DNA from: Paracoccaceae bacterium
Lineage (GTDB): Bacteria > Pseudomonadota > Alphaproteobacteria > Rhodobacterales > Rhodobacteraceae
Direction: 5' to 3'
Length of the DNA stretch: 64,000 nt
Assembly: GCA_947504705.1 (NCBI GenBank)
Contig: CANNIA010000003.1
Location: 124,001-188,000, forward strand
Numbering within the stretch: position 1 is the first letter of the stretch; each line of letters starts with the position of its first letter. Positions 43,955-53,591 of this stretch are shown piece by piece. The position numbers and the translations under genes were made by a program. Under the pieces are notes generated by a model, which saw nothing but the letters and a program-made list of their open reading frames with translations, ran no database searches and was not told where the DNA came from.

Positions 43955-44869
43955 TCAATCGTTGCCGCTGTGCTTTACCGGCCAAATCGGGTGCGGCACC
44001 GGGTCCTTGGCCTTGAAGAAGTGCTTGGCGAAGATTTCCACGTAACTGCGGTAGACATAAGTGTCGTTCCGGCGCTGGTAATGCTCCTTTCGCGCGGCAT
44101 AAAGCGCGGGGATCTTGTACCACGGAACGGCAGGGTGCATGTGGTGGACGACGTGGAAGTTGTTGTTCAGGAACAAAAGGCTAAGCGGCCCCCGGCTTTC
44201 GATGACTACCGTCCGCGCCCGTGCCACCTCATGCGCTCGGTGCTCCAGATAGGTGCGGATTTTAAGCAGGCTCCAACCAATATAGGCGGCCAGAAGACAG
44301 GCCCAGAACGGTATGGACCCGACATAGGCCAGCCACAGCCAGACCGGGACCAGACCGGCGGCATGCAGCACCCATGCTAGTGTCACCCGGTGTTCGCCCC
44401 GCAGGATCGCCTTGCCGTCGCCTTTCAGCAGTGCCCAAGTGGAAATCGCCGGGCCAATCAGCATCCTTCCGCCGAGCGTGTTGTTAAAGCGCAGCATCAG
44501 TTGGACCGGGCGGGGCAGCCCGGCCCAGACGGAGGGCTCCAGATAGTTCGACTCCGGGTCGTCATACGGGTCGGTCAGTGCCGGGTCGAAATGGTGCTGC
44601 AGATGCAGGTCCTTGAAGCGCAGATAGGGGACATAGACGGTGAAACCGGGAAAGACGAGCAATTCGGATAGTGTCTGGTTGGGGAAGGGATGGCCGTGCA
44701 GCACCTCATGGGTCAGCGAGGAATACTGCCCGATCGCCAGCGCTGCCGCTAGGATCGCAAGCGTGGGCGAGACGGTCCAAAGCACCGTGGTCGCAAGCGC
44801 CCAAAGGCCGTAGGTCGCCACGAATACGACAAGGGTCGGCCATTCGATGCCGCGAGAGTCGGTCTGCAT
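43955..44869 (-). CDS. Membrane fatty-acid desaturase-like protein
   Basis: 304 residues with hydrophobic segments and the three histidine boxes of di-iron membrane desaturases: THEVLHGH, LHLQHH and FHVVHHMHP. It would introduce a double bond (or hydroxylate) acyl chains of membrane lipids; carotenoid-type substrates are less likely but possible. The XRE regulator is divergent from it across 108 bases. Confidence 0.87.
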   Translation of the reverse strand: MQTDSRGIEWPTLVVFVATYGLWALATTVLWTVSPTLAILAAALAIGQYSSLTHEVLHGHPFPNQTLSELLVFPGFTVYVPYLRFKDLHLQHHFDPALTDPYDDPESNYLEPSVWAGLPRPVQLMLRFNNTLGGRMLIGPAISTWALLKGDGKAILRGEHRVTLAWVLHAAGLVPVWLWLAYVGSIPFWACLLAAYIGWSLLKIRTYLEHRAHEVARARTVVIESRGPLSLLFLNNNFHVVHHMHPAVPWYKIPALYAARKEHYQRRNDTYVYRSYVEIFAKHFFKAKDPVPHPIWPVKHSGND

Positions 44870-44977
44870 AGTCTTGTCCTGTCTGCTCTTTGTGGTCAGA
44901 GCCTAGCAGGACGTGCATTTCTCGGGAATTCAGGGTAATGTCAACTGAACCCGACATGTGTTCTGGAAAATCAACAG

Positions 44978-45835
44978 ATGCTGGATAAATTCGACAAGCG
45001 TGATCTGGCCCCCTTGTTCCGTGCCCGGCTGGGCGAGGCGATGGCGGGAAAAAAGGTCAGCCAGGCAGCCTTGGCGCGGGAGTGCGGGGTGGACCGCTCC
45101 ACCATCTCGGCCCTGTTGCAGCCCGGGACGCGGTTGCCGAATGCCGGGCTTGCCGCGGGTTGCGCGCGCGCTTTGGGCATCAGCGCCGACTGGCTTTTGG
45201 GCCTGACCGGACGGCCCGAGCCGATTGCGGACCTCTTGGCGGCTTCGCTGACCCTGACCGAAGCGCCGCGCGCGCTGATTGATGAGCAGATATTCGGCTG
45301 GCACCGCGAGGCGGCGGGCTACAAGATCCGCCATGTGCCCGCGACGCTACCGGACATGCTGAAGACCCGGGCGATGGTGGAATGGGAATATGCGCTACAA
45401 CTGGGCCGGACGGCGGAGCAGGCGATTGGCGCGTTCGAGGATCGGCTGGCATGGATGCGCGGGGCTGGGTCGAATTATGAGATCGCGCTGCCGATGCATG
45501 AACTGACGGCCTTTACCACAGCCACGGGCTATTACGAGAGGCTGTCGGCCGACATCCGGCGCGAGCAGTTGCACCACCTGATCGGGCTATGCGACCAGCT
45601 TTACCCCTCGCTGCGGGTCTGCCTGTTTGACGCAAGGCGGGTATTTTCCGCCCCGGTCACGGTCTTTGGTCCATTGCTGGCGGTGGTTTATCTGGGACAC
45701 CATTACATGGCCTTCCGCGACACGGTGCGGATCGAAGTGATCTCGGGCCATTTTGACCTTTTGGTTCGTGAAGCCGAAGTGGGCGCGCGGGACATGGTGG
45801 CGCATCTGCAAGGACTGATCGAGCGGGTCAGTTAA
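44978..45835 (+). CDS. XRE-type HTH regulator with C-terminal sensory domain
   Basis: 285 residues. N-terminal Cro/CI-type HTH (VSQAALARECGVDRSTISAL), C-terminal ~190 residues without a recognised family but containing a predicted alpha/beta sensory or ligand domain (IGLCDQLYPSLRVCLFDARR). Divergent from the desaturase gene, which is probably a target. Ligand unknown; an acyl or lipid-related signal would fit the neighbour, as inference only. Confidence 0.8.
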   Translation: MLDKFDKRDLAPLFRARLGEAMAGKKVSQAALARECGVDRSTISALLQPGTRLPNAGLAAGCARALGISADWLLGLTGRPEPIADLLAASLTLTEAPRALIDEQIFGWHREAAGYKIRHVPATLPDMLKTRAMVEWEYALQLGRTAEQAIGAFEDRLAWMRGAGSNYEIALPMHELTAFTTATGYYERLSADIRREQLHHLIGLCDQLYPSLRVCLFDARRVFSAPVTVFGPLLAVVYLGHHYMAFRDTVRIEVISGHFDLLVREAEVGARDMVAHLQGLIERVS

Positions 45836-45855
45836 GCGCCACCCCATGAGAGGGG

Positions 45856-46359
45856 TCAGAACGGAAGCAGCGACCCGGCGTTATAGCCGTTGAAATCGAA
45901 GATTTCGCGCGCGGCGTCCAGCCTGTCCTGCGGGATCACGCCCCGATCAAGGATCATGCCAAAGCGGCCCGAAGGGGTGCCAATCGCCATCGTCCGATAG
46001 CCGCTGTCGACCCAAAGAACCCACCATTCCTCGCCGCCAATGGTCAGGCGGCCCGGCCCTGTCACTTCGGCCCGGCCACGCTGCTTTTCGACCGTGCCGT
46101 TCAGGCACAGGCTGCCCGCTACGCGCAACCCCGCGCCCGCAGGCTCCAGTCGCACCGAACCGCCGTGGCAGCCACCATCATGATCGGCAAAGCCCGCGAC
46201 CTGGTGCCATTCGCCGGTGATCAGTGATGGATCGAAAGCCGCTGCTGACCAGATCGGCGCAGCGGCATTCCGGAACCCCCCGGTCGATGCGCCACCGCCC
46301 ATGCAGGCGGCAAGGATCAAGGGAAGGCCAAGAAGGGATTGCCGGATCAATCGATGCAC
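45856..46359 (-). CDS. Lipocalin-like lipoprotein
   Basis: About 167 residues from a GTG at 46359 that overlaps the upstream gene by 13 bases. Lipobox LILAAC, then a lipocalin-type opening (ITGEWHQVAGFADHDGGC, like WYEVA) and WWVLWVDSGYRTMAIGTPSG, as in bacterial Blc-like proteins. Probably an outer-membrane lipid-binding lipoprotein. The start is uncertain; the family is moderately sure. Confidence 0.75.
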   Translation of the reverse strand: MHRLIRQSLLGLPLILAACMGGGASTGGFRNAAAPIWSAAAFDPSLITGEWHQVAGFADHDGGCHGGSVRLEPAGAGLRVAGSLCLNGTVEKQRGRAEVTGPGRLTIGGEEWWVLWVDSGYRTMAIGTPSGRFGMILDRGVIPQDRLDAAREIFDFNGYNAGSLLPF

Positions 46360-46895
46360 AATGTGACCCGAGACCCATCGTCCTGCAGAATCTCGTTGCA
46401 GCCCAGAAGTGGCCTGATCGGCGAGCAGGTGCCCGAGCGGGCCAGGCAATCGCCCTCGCACTGAGTGCCTTTGGTGCAGCTCTTCCCGGCATCCTTGGTG
46501 TTGAAGATGCAGGTATGGGACGCGCCGCCGACCTGTTCCCATTGGCCTTTCCTTTTTTCGCAGGCGATCTGTTTGTCGGATTTCTGCTCTTCTACCGGCG
46601 CTTCCTCCAGTTCCGGCTTCGGCGCAGGTTCGATTTCTGCAACTGGTGCGGCCTCCACCTCGGCCACCGGGGCGGTTGACTGTGCCGGTTTTTCGCTTTC
46701 GGCCTGCGGGCCGGGCGGCAAGTCCAAGGTTGCTTCGGGCGTGCCACCATCCAGCGGCGTGACTTCAATGGCGTCACCTGCGACCGCATTCGGGGTCACA
46801 TCACCCGGTGTGGTTTCCCCGCCGGATCCAAACTGGCATGCAGCCAGAAGACCAACCAAGGCGAAAGGCAAGAGGTATGGGGCAAGGCGCGGCAT
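46347..46895 (-). CDS. Hypothetical lipoprotein with Cys-rich C-terminus
   Basis: 182 residues. Lipobox LLAAC after a signal sequence, then a long Pro/Ala/Glu-rich linker (VAEVEAAPVAEIEPAPKPEL), then a domain with eight Cys (CEKRKGQWEQVG, CIFNTKDAGKSCTKGTQCEG), probably disulphide-bonded. It overlaps the lipocalin-like gene. Function unknown. Confidence 0.75.
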   Translation of the reverse strand: MPRLAPYLLPFALVGLLAACQFGSGGETTPGDVTPNAVAGDAIEVTPLDGGTPEATLDLPPGPQAESEKPAQSTAPVAEVEAAPVAEIEPAPKPELEEAPVEEQKSDKQIACEKRKGQWEQVGGASHTCIFNTKDAGKSCTKGTQCEGDCLARSGTCSPIRPLLGCNEILQDDGSRVTLCID

Positions 46896-46952
46896 CGGCT
46901 ACTCCGGGACTGCGAAAGAAGTGCCTTGAACCGCCCTGCGCTGCAAGCCCTG

Positions 46953-47993
46953 TCAATAGGGGGCAGGGTGATCCCGGTGGGTTTTCGCGATGTCGGCCAT
47001 GACGTCAGGCGAAAGCGTGACCGCGGCCGCGCCGATGTTGGTCTTCAGCTGCTCTATCGTTGTCGCCCCGATGATCGGGATCGTCCGGAAAGGCCGGGTC
47101 ATGGTGAAGGCAATCGCCATCTGACAGGGGTCAAGCCCATGGCGCTGGGCGATGTCCAGATAGGCCGCGACGGCCGGGAAGACCTGCGGCGTGATCCTCC
47201 CGCCAAGGTTCGGGGTGTGGAAGCGGCGGGTCTTTGCAGGCGTCACATCCCCTTGATATTTCCCCGACAGAAGCCCGACCGCAAGCGGCGAGAAGGCCAG
47301 AAGCGGCATGTCCTCGACCACGCTGAACTCGGCCCAGTCGGTGTCGAACTGGCGGCAAAGCAGCGAGTATTCGTTCTGCACGCTGCCCATGCGCGGCAGG
47401 CCCAGCGTTTCGGCCAGATGCAGCCAGCGCCCGGCCCCCCAGACGGTTTCGTTGGAAAGCCCGATGGCGCGGATCTTGCCCTCGGCGATCAGGGTCTGGG
47501 CCATGGTCAGCACCTCGACCATGTGCCGGGTCTCGGCCTCGCGGTCGATGTGACGCGGGTCAAAATCCCACATCTGGCGGAAGTGATAGCTGTCGCGGTT
47601 CGGCCAGTGCAGTTGGTAAAGGTCGATGTAATCGGTCTGCAACCGGCGGAGCGAGGCTTCGACCGCTTCGCGCAGGATGGCCCCGGTGATGCCCTTGTCG
47701 GGCCGGATGATCGGGCCCTTGCCGGCGACCTTGGTCGCAATCTGCAGCCGGTCGCGCCCGCCGCGTTTGGCAAGCCAGGTGCCGATGATCGCTTCGGTGC
47801 CGCCCACGGTTTCGGCCCGGACCGGGTTCGTCGGATACATCTCGGCGGTGTCCCAGAAGGTTATGCCATGATCCAGCGCCAGATCGGCCTGTTCGTGGCC
47901 TTCGCTTTCCGTGTTGTGGCTGCCCCATGTCATCGTGCCAAGGCAAAGCTCGGAAACGGTAAGGCCGGTCTTGCCAAGGGGCAGGGTTTTCAT
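46953..47993 (-). CDS. Aldo/keto reductase (Tas-like)
   Basis: 346 residues, TIM-barrel. Motifs GLTVSELCLGTMTWG, HGITFWDTAEMYP (catalytic Asp/Tyr), KVAGKG (Lys), YIDLYQLHWPNRD (His) and the C-terminal NADP-binding PIIGATTIEQL. NADPH-dependent reductase of the Tas/YajO group; substrate not deducible. Confidence 0.9.
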   Translation of the reverse strand: MKTLPLGKTGLTVSELCLGTMTWGSHNTESEGHEQADLALDHGITFWDTAEMYPTNPVRAETVGGTEAIIGTWLAKRGGRDRLQIATKVAGKGPIIRPDKGITGAILREAVEASLRRLQTDYIDLYQLHWPNRDSYHFRQMWDFDPRHIDREAETRHMVEVLTMAQTLIAEGKIRAIGLSNETVWGAGRWLHLAETLGLPRMGSVQNEYSLLCRQFDTDWAEFSVVEDMPLLAFSPLAVGLLSGKYQGDVTPAKTRRFHTPNLGGRITPQVFPAVAAYLDIAQRHGLDPCQMAIAFTMTRPFRTIPIIGATTIEQLKTNIGAAAVTLSPDVMADIAKTHRDHPAPY

Positions 47994-48059
47994 GCGAGGC
48001 TCCTGTTGTTGCTCCAGAAACTAGGCCGGATTGGCGCCAAGGCAAAGGGCAAGACTTGA

Positions 48060-48074
48060 GAACATTAAGGGAAC
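48060..48074. promoter_or_regulatory. LexA (SOS) box upstream of imuA
   Basis: GAACATTAAGGGAAC is GAAC-N7-GAAC, the reverse complement of the GTTC-N7-GTTC operator bound by LexA in Alphaproteobacteria. It lies 17 bases before the imuA ATG, where bound LexA would block transcription. Confidence 0.8.
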
Positions 48075-48090
48075 ACGCTAGGTTTTCCGC

Positions 48091-48744
48091 ATGTCCCTGC
48101 CGATTCATCACCATGCCCCAAGGGGGCCAGAGGCGCTGCAGCTGCTTGTGGGCGATCTGACCCTGCGCCGGGGCCGGGTGCATGAGTTTTGCGGGTCGTC
48201 ACGGGTGGCGCTTGCCGCGATGGTCATGGCCAAAAGCACGGGACCGGTGGTCTGGATCCGACCTGCTTGGGTGCCCGAGCGGCTGAATGCGGCGGGGTTG
48301 CAGCCCCTGGCCGACCCCGCGCGGCTGATCCTGGCGCAGGCGGACCGGGACGAGGGGCTTTTGTGGGCGATGGAGGAATCGCTGCGCTCAGGTGCTGCCC
48401 CCTTGGTGGTGGCCGAACTGCTGGCCCCGCCTGCCCTGACCCCGATCCGCCGCCTGCACCTTGCCGCCGAAGCCGGGGCCGAGGCCGCGCGGCGTGAAGG
48501 CTGGACGCAACCTTTGGGCCTGATCCTGCTCCCGGGGCAGGGCGGCGCGCAGGGGATTGAAAGCCGCTGGCAGATGCGCCCGGTTCCCAGCCCGTCGCTG
48601 CTGTGGTCCGACGCGGCGTGCTGGCACCTCTCCCGCCTGCGCGCCCGGCTTTTGCCCCCCGCCAGCTGGACCCTGCAGCGCCGGGCCGGGGGGGAGGAGG
48701 TTCTGACTGGAGTGCCGTTTGAGGAACCGGGAACGGCAAAGTGA
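48091..48744 (+). CDS. imuA: ImuA-like SOS mutagenesis protein
   Basis: 217 residues of the ImuA/RecA-like family of Rhodobacterales (GRVHEFCGSSRVALAAMVMA, LLWAMEESLRSGAAPLVVAE, LTPIRRLHLAAEAGAEAARR, GAQGIESRWQM). ImuA works with ImuB and DnaE2 in translesion synthesis; no classical Walker A is seen. An SOS box lies immediately upstream. The usual partners imuB and dnaE2 do not follow: the next gene, 117 bases on, is an SDR. Confidence 0.82.
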   Translation: MSLPIHHHAPRGPEALQLLVGDLTLRRGRVHEFCGSSRVALAAMVMAKSTGPVVWIRPAWVPERLNAAGLQPLADPARLILAQADRDEGLLWAMEESLRSGAAPLVVAELLAPPALTPIRRLHLAAEAGAEAARREGWTQPLGLILLPGQGGAQGIESRWQMRPVPSPSLLWSDAACWHLSRLRARLLPPASWTLQRRAGGEEVLTGVPFEEPGTAK

Positions 48745-48861
48745 CCGCCGCCGCCCGTCCGCTTTGGCCCTTACAAGCCTGAAAAGGTCGCCCGAAACGA
48801 ATCCTCGCCCTGCAAGGCCCCGCCATGTCAGGCTGTCAAAGCGGACAAAGGGGCTCCAAAG

Positions 48862-49629
48862 ATGCAGCTTGATTTCACCGACAAGCGTGTGCTGGTCACC
48901 GGAGGCACGCGCGGCATAGGGCGCGCCACCGTTGCCGCCTTTCTGCAAGCCGGGGCGCGGGTTGCCGTGAACGGTCGGACGGCCCAATCCACGACTTCGG
49001 CCATCGCGGCGCTTGGCAACATGGCAAAGCTTGTGCCCGCACCGGGCAATGTGGCCACCGAAGCAGGCTGCAAGGCTATCGTTGCGGCGGCCATTACAGG
49101 CCTTGGCGGCCTAGACATTCTGGTCAACTGCGCCGGTGTCGGTGATGCCGCTGCCATCGAGGAGGTCACCGAAGCTTTCTGGGACGACATGCTTGCCGTG
49201 AACCTGAAAGGCGCCTTCTTCTGCACCCGTTGGGCGCTTCCCACCCTGCGCGAAAGCAACGGCAATGTGGTCAATCTGGCATCCGACGCGGGCCTGATGG
49301 GCGATCTTGGCGCGGGCGCGGTTTATTCGGCCTCGAAGGGGGGGCTTGTCAACATGACGCGGGCCATGGCGCTGGAACTTGCCCCGGACGTGCGGGTCAA
49401 TTCTGTCTGTCCGGGCTATGTCGATACCGACATGGTCCGCCGCGATTACATCGACAAGGCTTACGATCCGGTGGCAGCGGAGCGGGCGCTGATGGACTAC
49501 GCCCCGATGAAGCGCATTGCGACGCCGGAGGAGATTGCCAGTGCGATCCTTTACCTGGCCTCGGACCATGCCCGTTACATCACCGGGTCCGCGCTGCAGA
49601 TCGACGGCGGAACGACGGCGGGACGTTGA
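48862..49629 (+). CDS. Short-chain dehydrogenase/reductase (SDR)
   Basis: 255 residues. Cofactor loop VTGGTRGIGRATVAAF, NAG-like CAGVG, catalytic Ser in LASDAG region and YSASKGG (Tyr-x-x-x-Lys), and a C-terminal GGTTAGR ending. A classical FabG-like NAD(P)-dependent oxidoreductase; substrate unknown. Confidence 0.92.
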   Translation: MQLDFTDKRVLVTGGTRGIGRATVAAFLQAGARVAVNGRTAQSTTSAIAALGNMAKLVPAPGNVATEAGCKAIVAAAITGLGGLDILVNCAGVGDAAAIEEVTEAFWDDMLAVNLKGAFFCTRWALPTLRESNGNVVNLASDAGLMGDLGAGAVYSASKGGLVNMTRAMALELAPDVRVNSVCPGYVDTDMVRRDYIDKAYDPVAAERALMDYAPMKRIATPEEIASAILYLASDHARYITGSALQIDGGTTAGR

Positions 49630-49709
49630 CCGCCGATCCCCGGACGGGCACGGCAAGGTGATTTGCTGCATCCTGCAGGACTGCTACGGTTCCACCCAGA
49701 GGTGCCCGT

Positions 49710-50291
49710 ATGAAACATCCACTCCGTCTTGCCAGATTTGCCCTGCTGGCCGCCTTGGCGCTGCCCACCGCCCTTCTCGCCGGGACGGTGGATTACGTGC
49801 TGGACACCGAAGCCTCGACCGTAGGGTTTGAAACGGATTTCGGTCCGGACCTGATCACCGGTACTTTCCCGCTGGAAACGGCTGATCTGAAGCTCGACTT
49901 CGTCAATGTTGCCAATTCCACTGTTTCGGTAGCACTTGATGTGACGGGGGCTAAGGCCAGCTTTCCCTTTGCCGCCCAGGCCCTGAAGGGGCCGAAGGTG
50001 CTGGACGCCAAGGAATTTCCCAAGATGAGCTTTGTCTCGACCGCGGTCCGCAAGGTAGGGGATGCGGCCGAAGTGACGGGCGGTATCACCATAAGGGGCG
50101 TTACCAAGCCGATCACCTTCAAGGCCGAGCTGTTCCGCCCCGCTGGCAGCGACCCGGCTGACCACGCGCATCTGACCCTGCGCCTGACCGGCCATGTGCT
50201 GCGCAGCGCGTTTGGCGCGACCGGCTGGGCGGACATGGTCGGCGACGAGGTCCGCATCGTCATCAATGCCAAGGTGGACGCAAAGGGTTAA
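49710..50291 (+). CDS. YceI-family periplasmic protein
   Basis: 193 residues. Signal peptide (FALLAALALPTALLA), then the YceI beta-barrel (YVLDTEASTVGFETDFG, FPKMSFVSTAVRK, GGITIRGVTKPITFKAEL). Binds isoprenoid or lipid molecules. Three bases separate it from the cytochrome b561 gene, a frequent pairing. Confidence 0.93.
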   Translation: MKHPLRLARFALLAALALPTALLAGTVDYVLDTEASTVGFETDFGPDLITGTFPLETADLKLDFVNVANSTVSVALDVTGAKASFPFAAQALKGPKVLDAKEFPKMSFVSTAVRKVGDAAEVTGGITIRGVTKPITFKAELFRPAGSDPADHAHLTLRLTGHVLRSAFGATGWADMVGDEVRIVINAKVDAKG

Positions 50292-50294
50292 AGG

Positions 50295-50837
50295 ATGGCG
50301 CTGCGGAACGGCCCTGAAGAGTTCGGCCTTGTCACCCGCCTGCTGCACTGGCTGACCATGGCTTTGGTCCTTGGCATGCTGGTGCTGGGCACGCGGCTGA
50401 AGGATATGGAGCCGGGACTGGCCAACCTTTGGCTTTACGGGTTGCACAAGACCACGGGCTTTTCCGTGCTGACCCTGATCCTGCTGCGCATCCTTTGGCA
50501 TCTGGCCAGCCCGCCGCCCCGCCCCCTTGGCCCTCCGGGGCCGATGATGGTGCTGGCGCGTGCGGTGCATTGGGCGTTCTATATCCTCCTCATCGCCATT
50601 CCTCTGGCCGGTTGGGCGGGCAGTTCGGCCACCGGCATCGACGTGATGATCGCCGACCGCTGGGTGGTGCCGCCCCTGGTCGAGCCGTCGGAGGAGGCCG
50701 AAGACTTCTGGTTCGCCGTCCATGGCGTGCTGACCAAGGTCCTGATCGGCCTGATCCTCTTGCATGTCGCCGGAGCAATGGCGCGAACTATGGCAGGCGA
50801 TGGCACTGTGCGCCGGATGATCCGTGGCCGGGCCTGA
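50295..50837 (+). CDS. Cytochrome b561
   Basis: 180 residues, four transmembrane helices with His pairs that ligate two haems (VTRLLHWLTMALVLGMLVLG, GLHKTTGFSVL, ARAVHWAFYILLIAIPLAG, GLILLHVAGAMARTMAG). Inner-membrane electron carrier, probably supplying electrons to or from the YceI partner's pathway; AAAGG overlaps the YceI stop region. Confidence 0.92.
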   Translation: MALRNGPEEFGLVTRLLHWLTMALVLGMLVLGTRLKDMEPGLANLWLYGLHKTTGFSVLTLILLRILWHLASPPPRPLGPPGPMMVLARAVHWAFYILLIAIPLAGWAGSSATGIDVMIADRWVVPPLVEPSEEAEDFWFAVHGVLTKVLIGLILLHVAGAMARTMAGDGTVRRMIRGRA

Positions 50838-50901
50838 CCCGCTGGCCCTTTTCACCCGCTTCGGCTAATCAGGCCCGGACTCAGCTTTCAAGGGCGCGCG
50901 C

Positions 50902-52620
50902 ATGGCACGGATCCTCATCACCTCGGCCATTCCCTATATCAACGGGATCAAGCATCTGGGCAATCTGGTCGGCAGCCAGTTGCCCGCCGACCTTTTCGCC
51001 CGCTTCAACCGGGCGCTGGGCAATGAGGTCATGTTCATCTGCGCCACCGACGAACACGGCACCCCCGCCGAGCTTGCCGCCGCCAAGGCCGGTCAGCCGG
51101 TCGAGGATTATTGCGCCGAGATGCATGAGGTGCAGAAGGGCCTTGCCGCCGGGTTCCGCCTGTCGTTCGACCATTTCGGCCGGTCTTCCAGCCAGCGGAA
51201 CCACCGCCTGACCCAGCATTTCGCGGGCAAGCTGGCCGATGCGGGGCTGATTGCCGAAGTCAGCGAAAAGCAGGTCTTCTCCATCGACGACAACCGCTTT
51301 CTGCCCGACCGTTACATCACCGGCACCTGCCCGAACTGCGGCAATACCAGTGCCCGTGGCGACCAGTGCGAGGAATGCACCAAGCAGCTTGACCCGACCG
51401 ACCTGATCAATCCCCGCTCGTCGATCAGCGGCAGCACCAACCTTGAAGTGCGGGAAACCAAGCATCTTTTCCTGCGCCAGCGCTCTTTGCGCGACAAACT
51501 TGAAGCCTGGATCGACAGCAAACACGACTGGCCGATCCTGACCACCTCGATCGCCAAGAAATGGCTGAACGACGGCGATGGGTTGCAAGACCGGGGGATC
51601 ACCCGCGACCTGCACTGGGGCATCCCCGTGAAAAAGGGCGACCAGCCCTGGCCGGGGATGGAAGGCAAGGTCTTCTACGTCTGGTTCGATGCCCCCATCG
51701 AATACATCGCAGGAACTGCCGAATGGGCCGATGCCAACGGCAAGCCAGACGCCGATTGGGAACGCTGGTGGCGCACCGACAAGGGGGCGTCGGACGTGAC
51801 CTATTACCAGTTCATGGGCAAGGACAACGTGCCGTTCCACACCCTCTCGTTCCCCGCCACCATCCTTGGAAGCGGTGAGCCGTGGAAGCTGGTCGACTAC
51901 CTCAAGTCCTTCAACTACCTCAACTATGACGGCGGCCAGTTCTCGACCTCCAAGGGTCGCGGGGTGTTCATGGATCAGGCCCTGTCGATCCTGCCGTCGG
52001 ATTACTGGCGCTGGTGGCTGCTGTCCCATGCCCCGGAATCCAGTGACAGCGAATTCACTTGGGAAAACTTCCAGACCTCAGTGAACAAGGACCTGGCGGA
52101 CGTGCTGGGCAACCTCGTCTCCCGCGTGACCAAATTCGCCGTGTCGAAATTCGGCAATGACCTCCCCGCTGGCGGCAGCTTTGGCCCGCAAGAGGCCGCC
52201 CTCATCGCCGACCTTGGTGCCCGCATCGCCGATTACACCAAGTTCATGGCCGAGATGGAGGTCCGCAAGGCCGCGTCCGAGCTTCGCGCCATCTGGGTCA
52301 TCGGCAACGAATACCTGCAATCCTCGGCCCCTTGGACCGTGGTCAAGACCGATCCCGAACAGGCGCAGGCGATCATCCGGTTGGCGCTGAACCTGATCCG
52401 GGTCTATGCGGTGCTGTCCGCTCCCTTCATCCCCGATGCGGCGGCAACGATGATGAAGGCCATCGGTACGGATGACTGGTCCTGGCCGCACGACATTTCT
52501 GCCGCCATGCGGACACTGCCCGCAGGCCATGGCTTCACGGTTCCCGAGAACCTGTTCCGCAAGATCACGGATGAAGAGCGGGCGGATTGGCAAAGCCGGT
52601 TTTCGGGTATCCGTGCATGA
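50902..52620 (+). CDS. metG: Methionyl-tRNA synthetase
   Basis: 572 residues, class I. The HIGH-type signature is in [20 protein letters not shown], a [17 protein letters not shown] zinc knuckle lies in the connective domain, the KMSKS-type loop is [10 protein letters not shown], and the C-terminal helical anticodon-binding domain ends [20 protein letters not shown]. It lacks the tRNA-binding C-terminal dimerisation domain. The stop overlaps the start of the next gene (ATGA). A diverged copy of its last 25 sense codons appears at 53517-53591. Confidence 0.95.
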   Translation: MARILITSAIPYINGIKHLGNLVGSQLPADLFARFNRALGNEVMFICATDEHGTPAELAAAKAGQPVEDYCAEMHEVQKGLAAGFRLSFDHFGRSSSQRNHRLTQHFAGKLADAGLIAEVSEKQVFSIDDNRFLPDRYITGTCPNCGNTSARGDQCEECTKQLDPTDLINPRSSISGSTNLEVRETKHLFLRQRSLRDKLEAWIDSKHDWPILTTSIAKKWLNDGDGLQDRGITRDLHWGIPVKKGDQPWPGMEGKVFYVWFDAPIEYIAGTAEWADANGKPDADWERWWRTDKGASDVTYYQFMGKDNVPFHTLSFPATILGSGEPWKLVDYLKSFNYLNYDGGQFSTSKGRGVFMDQALSILPSDYWRWWLLSHAPESSDSEFTWENFQTSVNKDLADVLGNLVSRVTKFAVSKFGNDLPAGGSFGPQEAALIADLGARIADYTKFMAEMEVRKAASELRAIWVIGNEYLQSSAPWTVVKTDPEQAQAIIRLALNLIRVYAVLSAPFIPDAAATMMKAIGTDDWSWPHDISAAMRTLPAGHGFTVPENLFRKITDEERADWQSRFSGIRA

Positions 52621-53507
52621 GATGGGCGGCGTTTCTCGCCGCTCAGCTTTTCTTGCCCGGAGCGGCCATGGCATTGGACTGCTCTGCGTCGGACAATTCC
52701 TTCCTACGCAACGTCTGCAAGCTGCCCGAGGCTGCATTCGAGTGGCAGAAAATGGAACAATCGCTGCAAGACGCACTTGCTGGTGCGCCCGATCAAACCA
52801 CGCGTGACGCCATTCAGGCCAGCCAGGATCGTTGGGTTGGCATAGTGGGCGCATGGGATGTGGACGCAACACGCGCGGCAATTGTCGATCAAAGTGCTGC
52901 GAGTCTCGAAACGAGCGGCGCTAACGACATCACGGCTGCGGTCAGCGTCGATAAGCAGCTCGCAGAAGCGGTCCAATACAGGGCACGCCAAATTTCGCGT
53001 CTGCTTGACGGCTTTGCCTCAGCCAAAGCCGATTTGGCGCGCCTTGCCGAACTGAACCCACCCGGATTTGTTCTGGCAAGCGACACTGGCTGTTTCTTTG
53101 TCGAGCCAGAGGTCATGCCGAGCGGTTATTGGGATGGCTTCTGCGGCGGAACGCTCAACCTGCAAAGGGGCGCGCGGGTCTGCTCGGTGATGACCTATTG
53201 GTACAGTGGTCATGTTGGCACGCTCTTTTCAGTGGATGACCTGACGGATGGCAAACTCACCCATCTCGGTCACTGTGAATGGGATGGGCTGGGGTCGGAC
53301 TGCTCGGATGTCGGCGCCGACGAAGCGACACTGTGGGAGACGGATGGGTCAGAGGATGTCGAGGCGATCCACCGAGTCATCCTGAACTCCAGCGCCTCGC
53401 CCCCCTCGCCACTCTCGCCGATTGACCCAGAGAGCTGGTCGGACATCTATTCCGGCGAATGGTTCGAGACTTGCCTGACGACCGAAGAATACCCTCCTAC
53501 ACACTAA
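52617..53507 (+). CDS. Secreted DUF1311/LprI-like protein, overlapping metG
   Basis: 296 residues. Signal peptide ([20 protein letters not shown]), then a LprI/DUF1311-like N-terminal region ([34 protein letters not shown]), followed by a long acidic C-terminal domain with many Cys. LprI-type proteins can inhibit lysozyme; that is a family possibility, not shown. The ATG overlaps the metG stop. It sits between metG and a duplicate metG 3' end. Codon use is less GC-biased than in metG. Confidence 0.75.
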   Translation: MRWAAFLAAQLFLPGAAMALDCSASDNSFLRNVCKLPEAAFEWQKMEQSLQDALAGAPDQTTRDAIQASQDRWVGIVGAWDVDATRAAIVDQSAASLETSGANDITAAVSVDKQLAEAVQYRARQISRLLDGFASAKADLARLAELNPPGFVLASDTGCFFVEPEVMPSGYWDGFCGGTLNLQRGARVCSVMTYWYSGHVGTLFSVDDLTDGKLTHLGHCEWDGLGSDCSDVGADEATLWETDGSEDVEAIHRVILNSSASPPSPLSPIDPESWSDIYSGEWFETCLTTEEYPPTH

Positions 53508-53516
53508 AATTGGTAG

Positions 53517-53591
53517 GTTCCGGAGAACCTCTTCCGCAAGATCACCGATGAGGAACGGGCTGACTGGCAGACGCGGTTTTCCGGGCTGCGG
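53517..53591 (+). pseudogene. Remnant of metG 3' end
   Basis: Twenty-five codons reading [20 protein letters not shown] then FSGLR. Against the intact metG end I count 60 of 75 bases identical, with almost all changes silent. It has no start codon and no upstream synthetase sequence; the frame continues past the equivalent of the metG stop, so the stop has been lost or never copied. It begins 9 bases after the secreted gene's stop. Confidence 0.88.
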
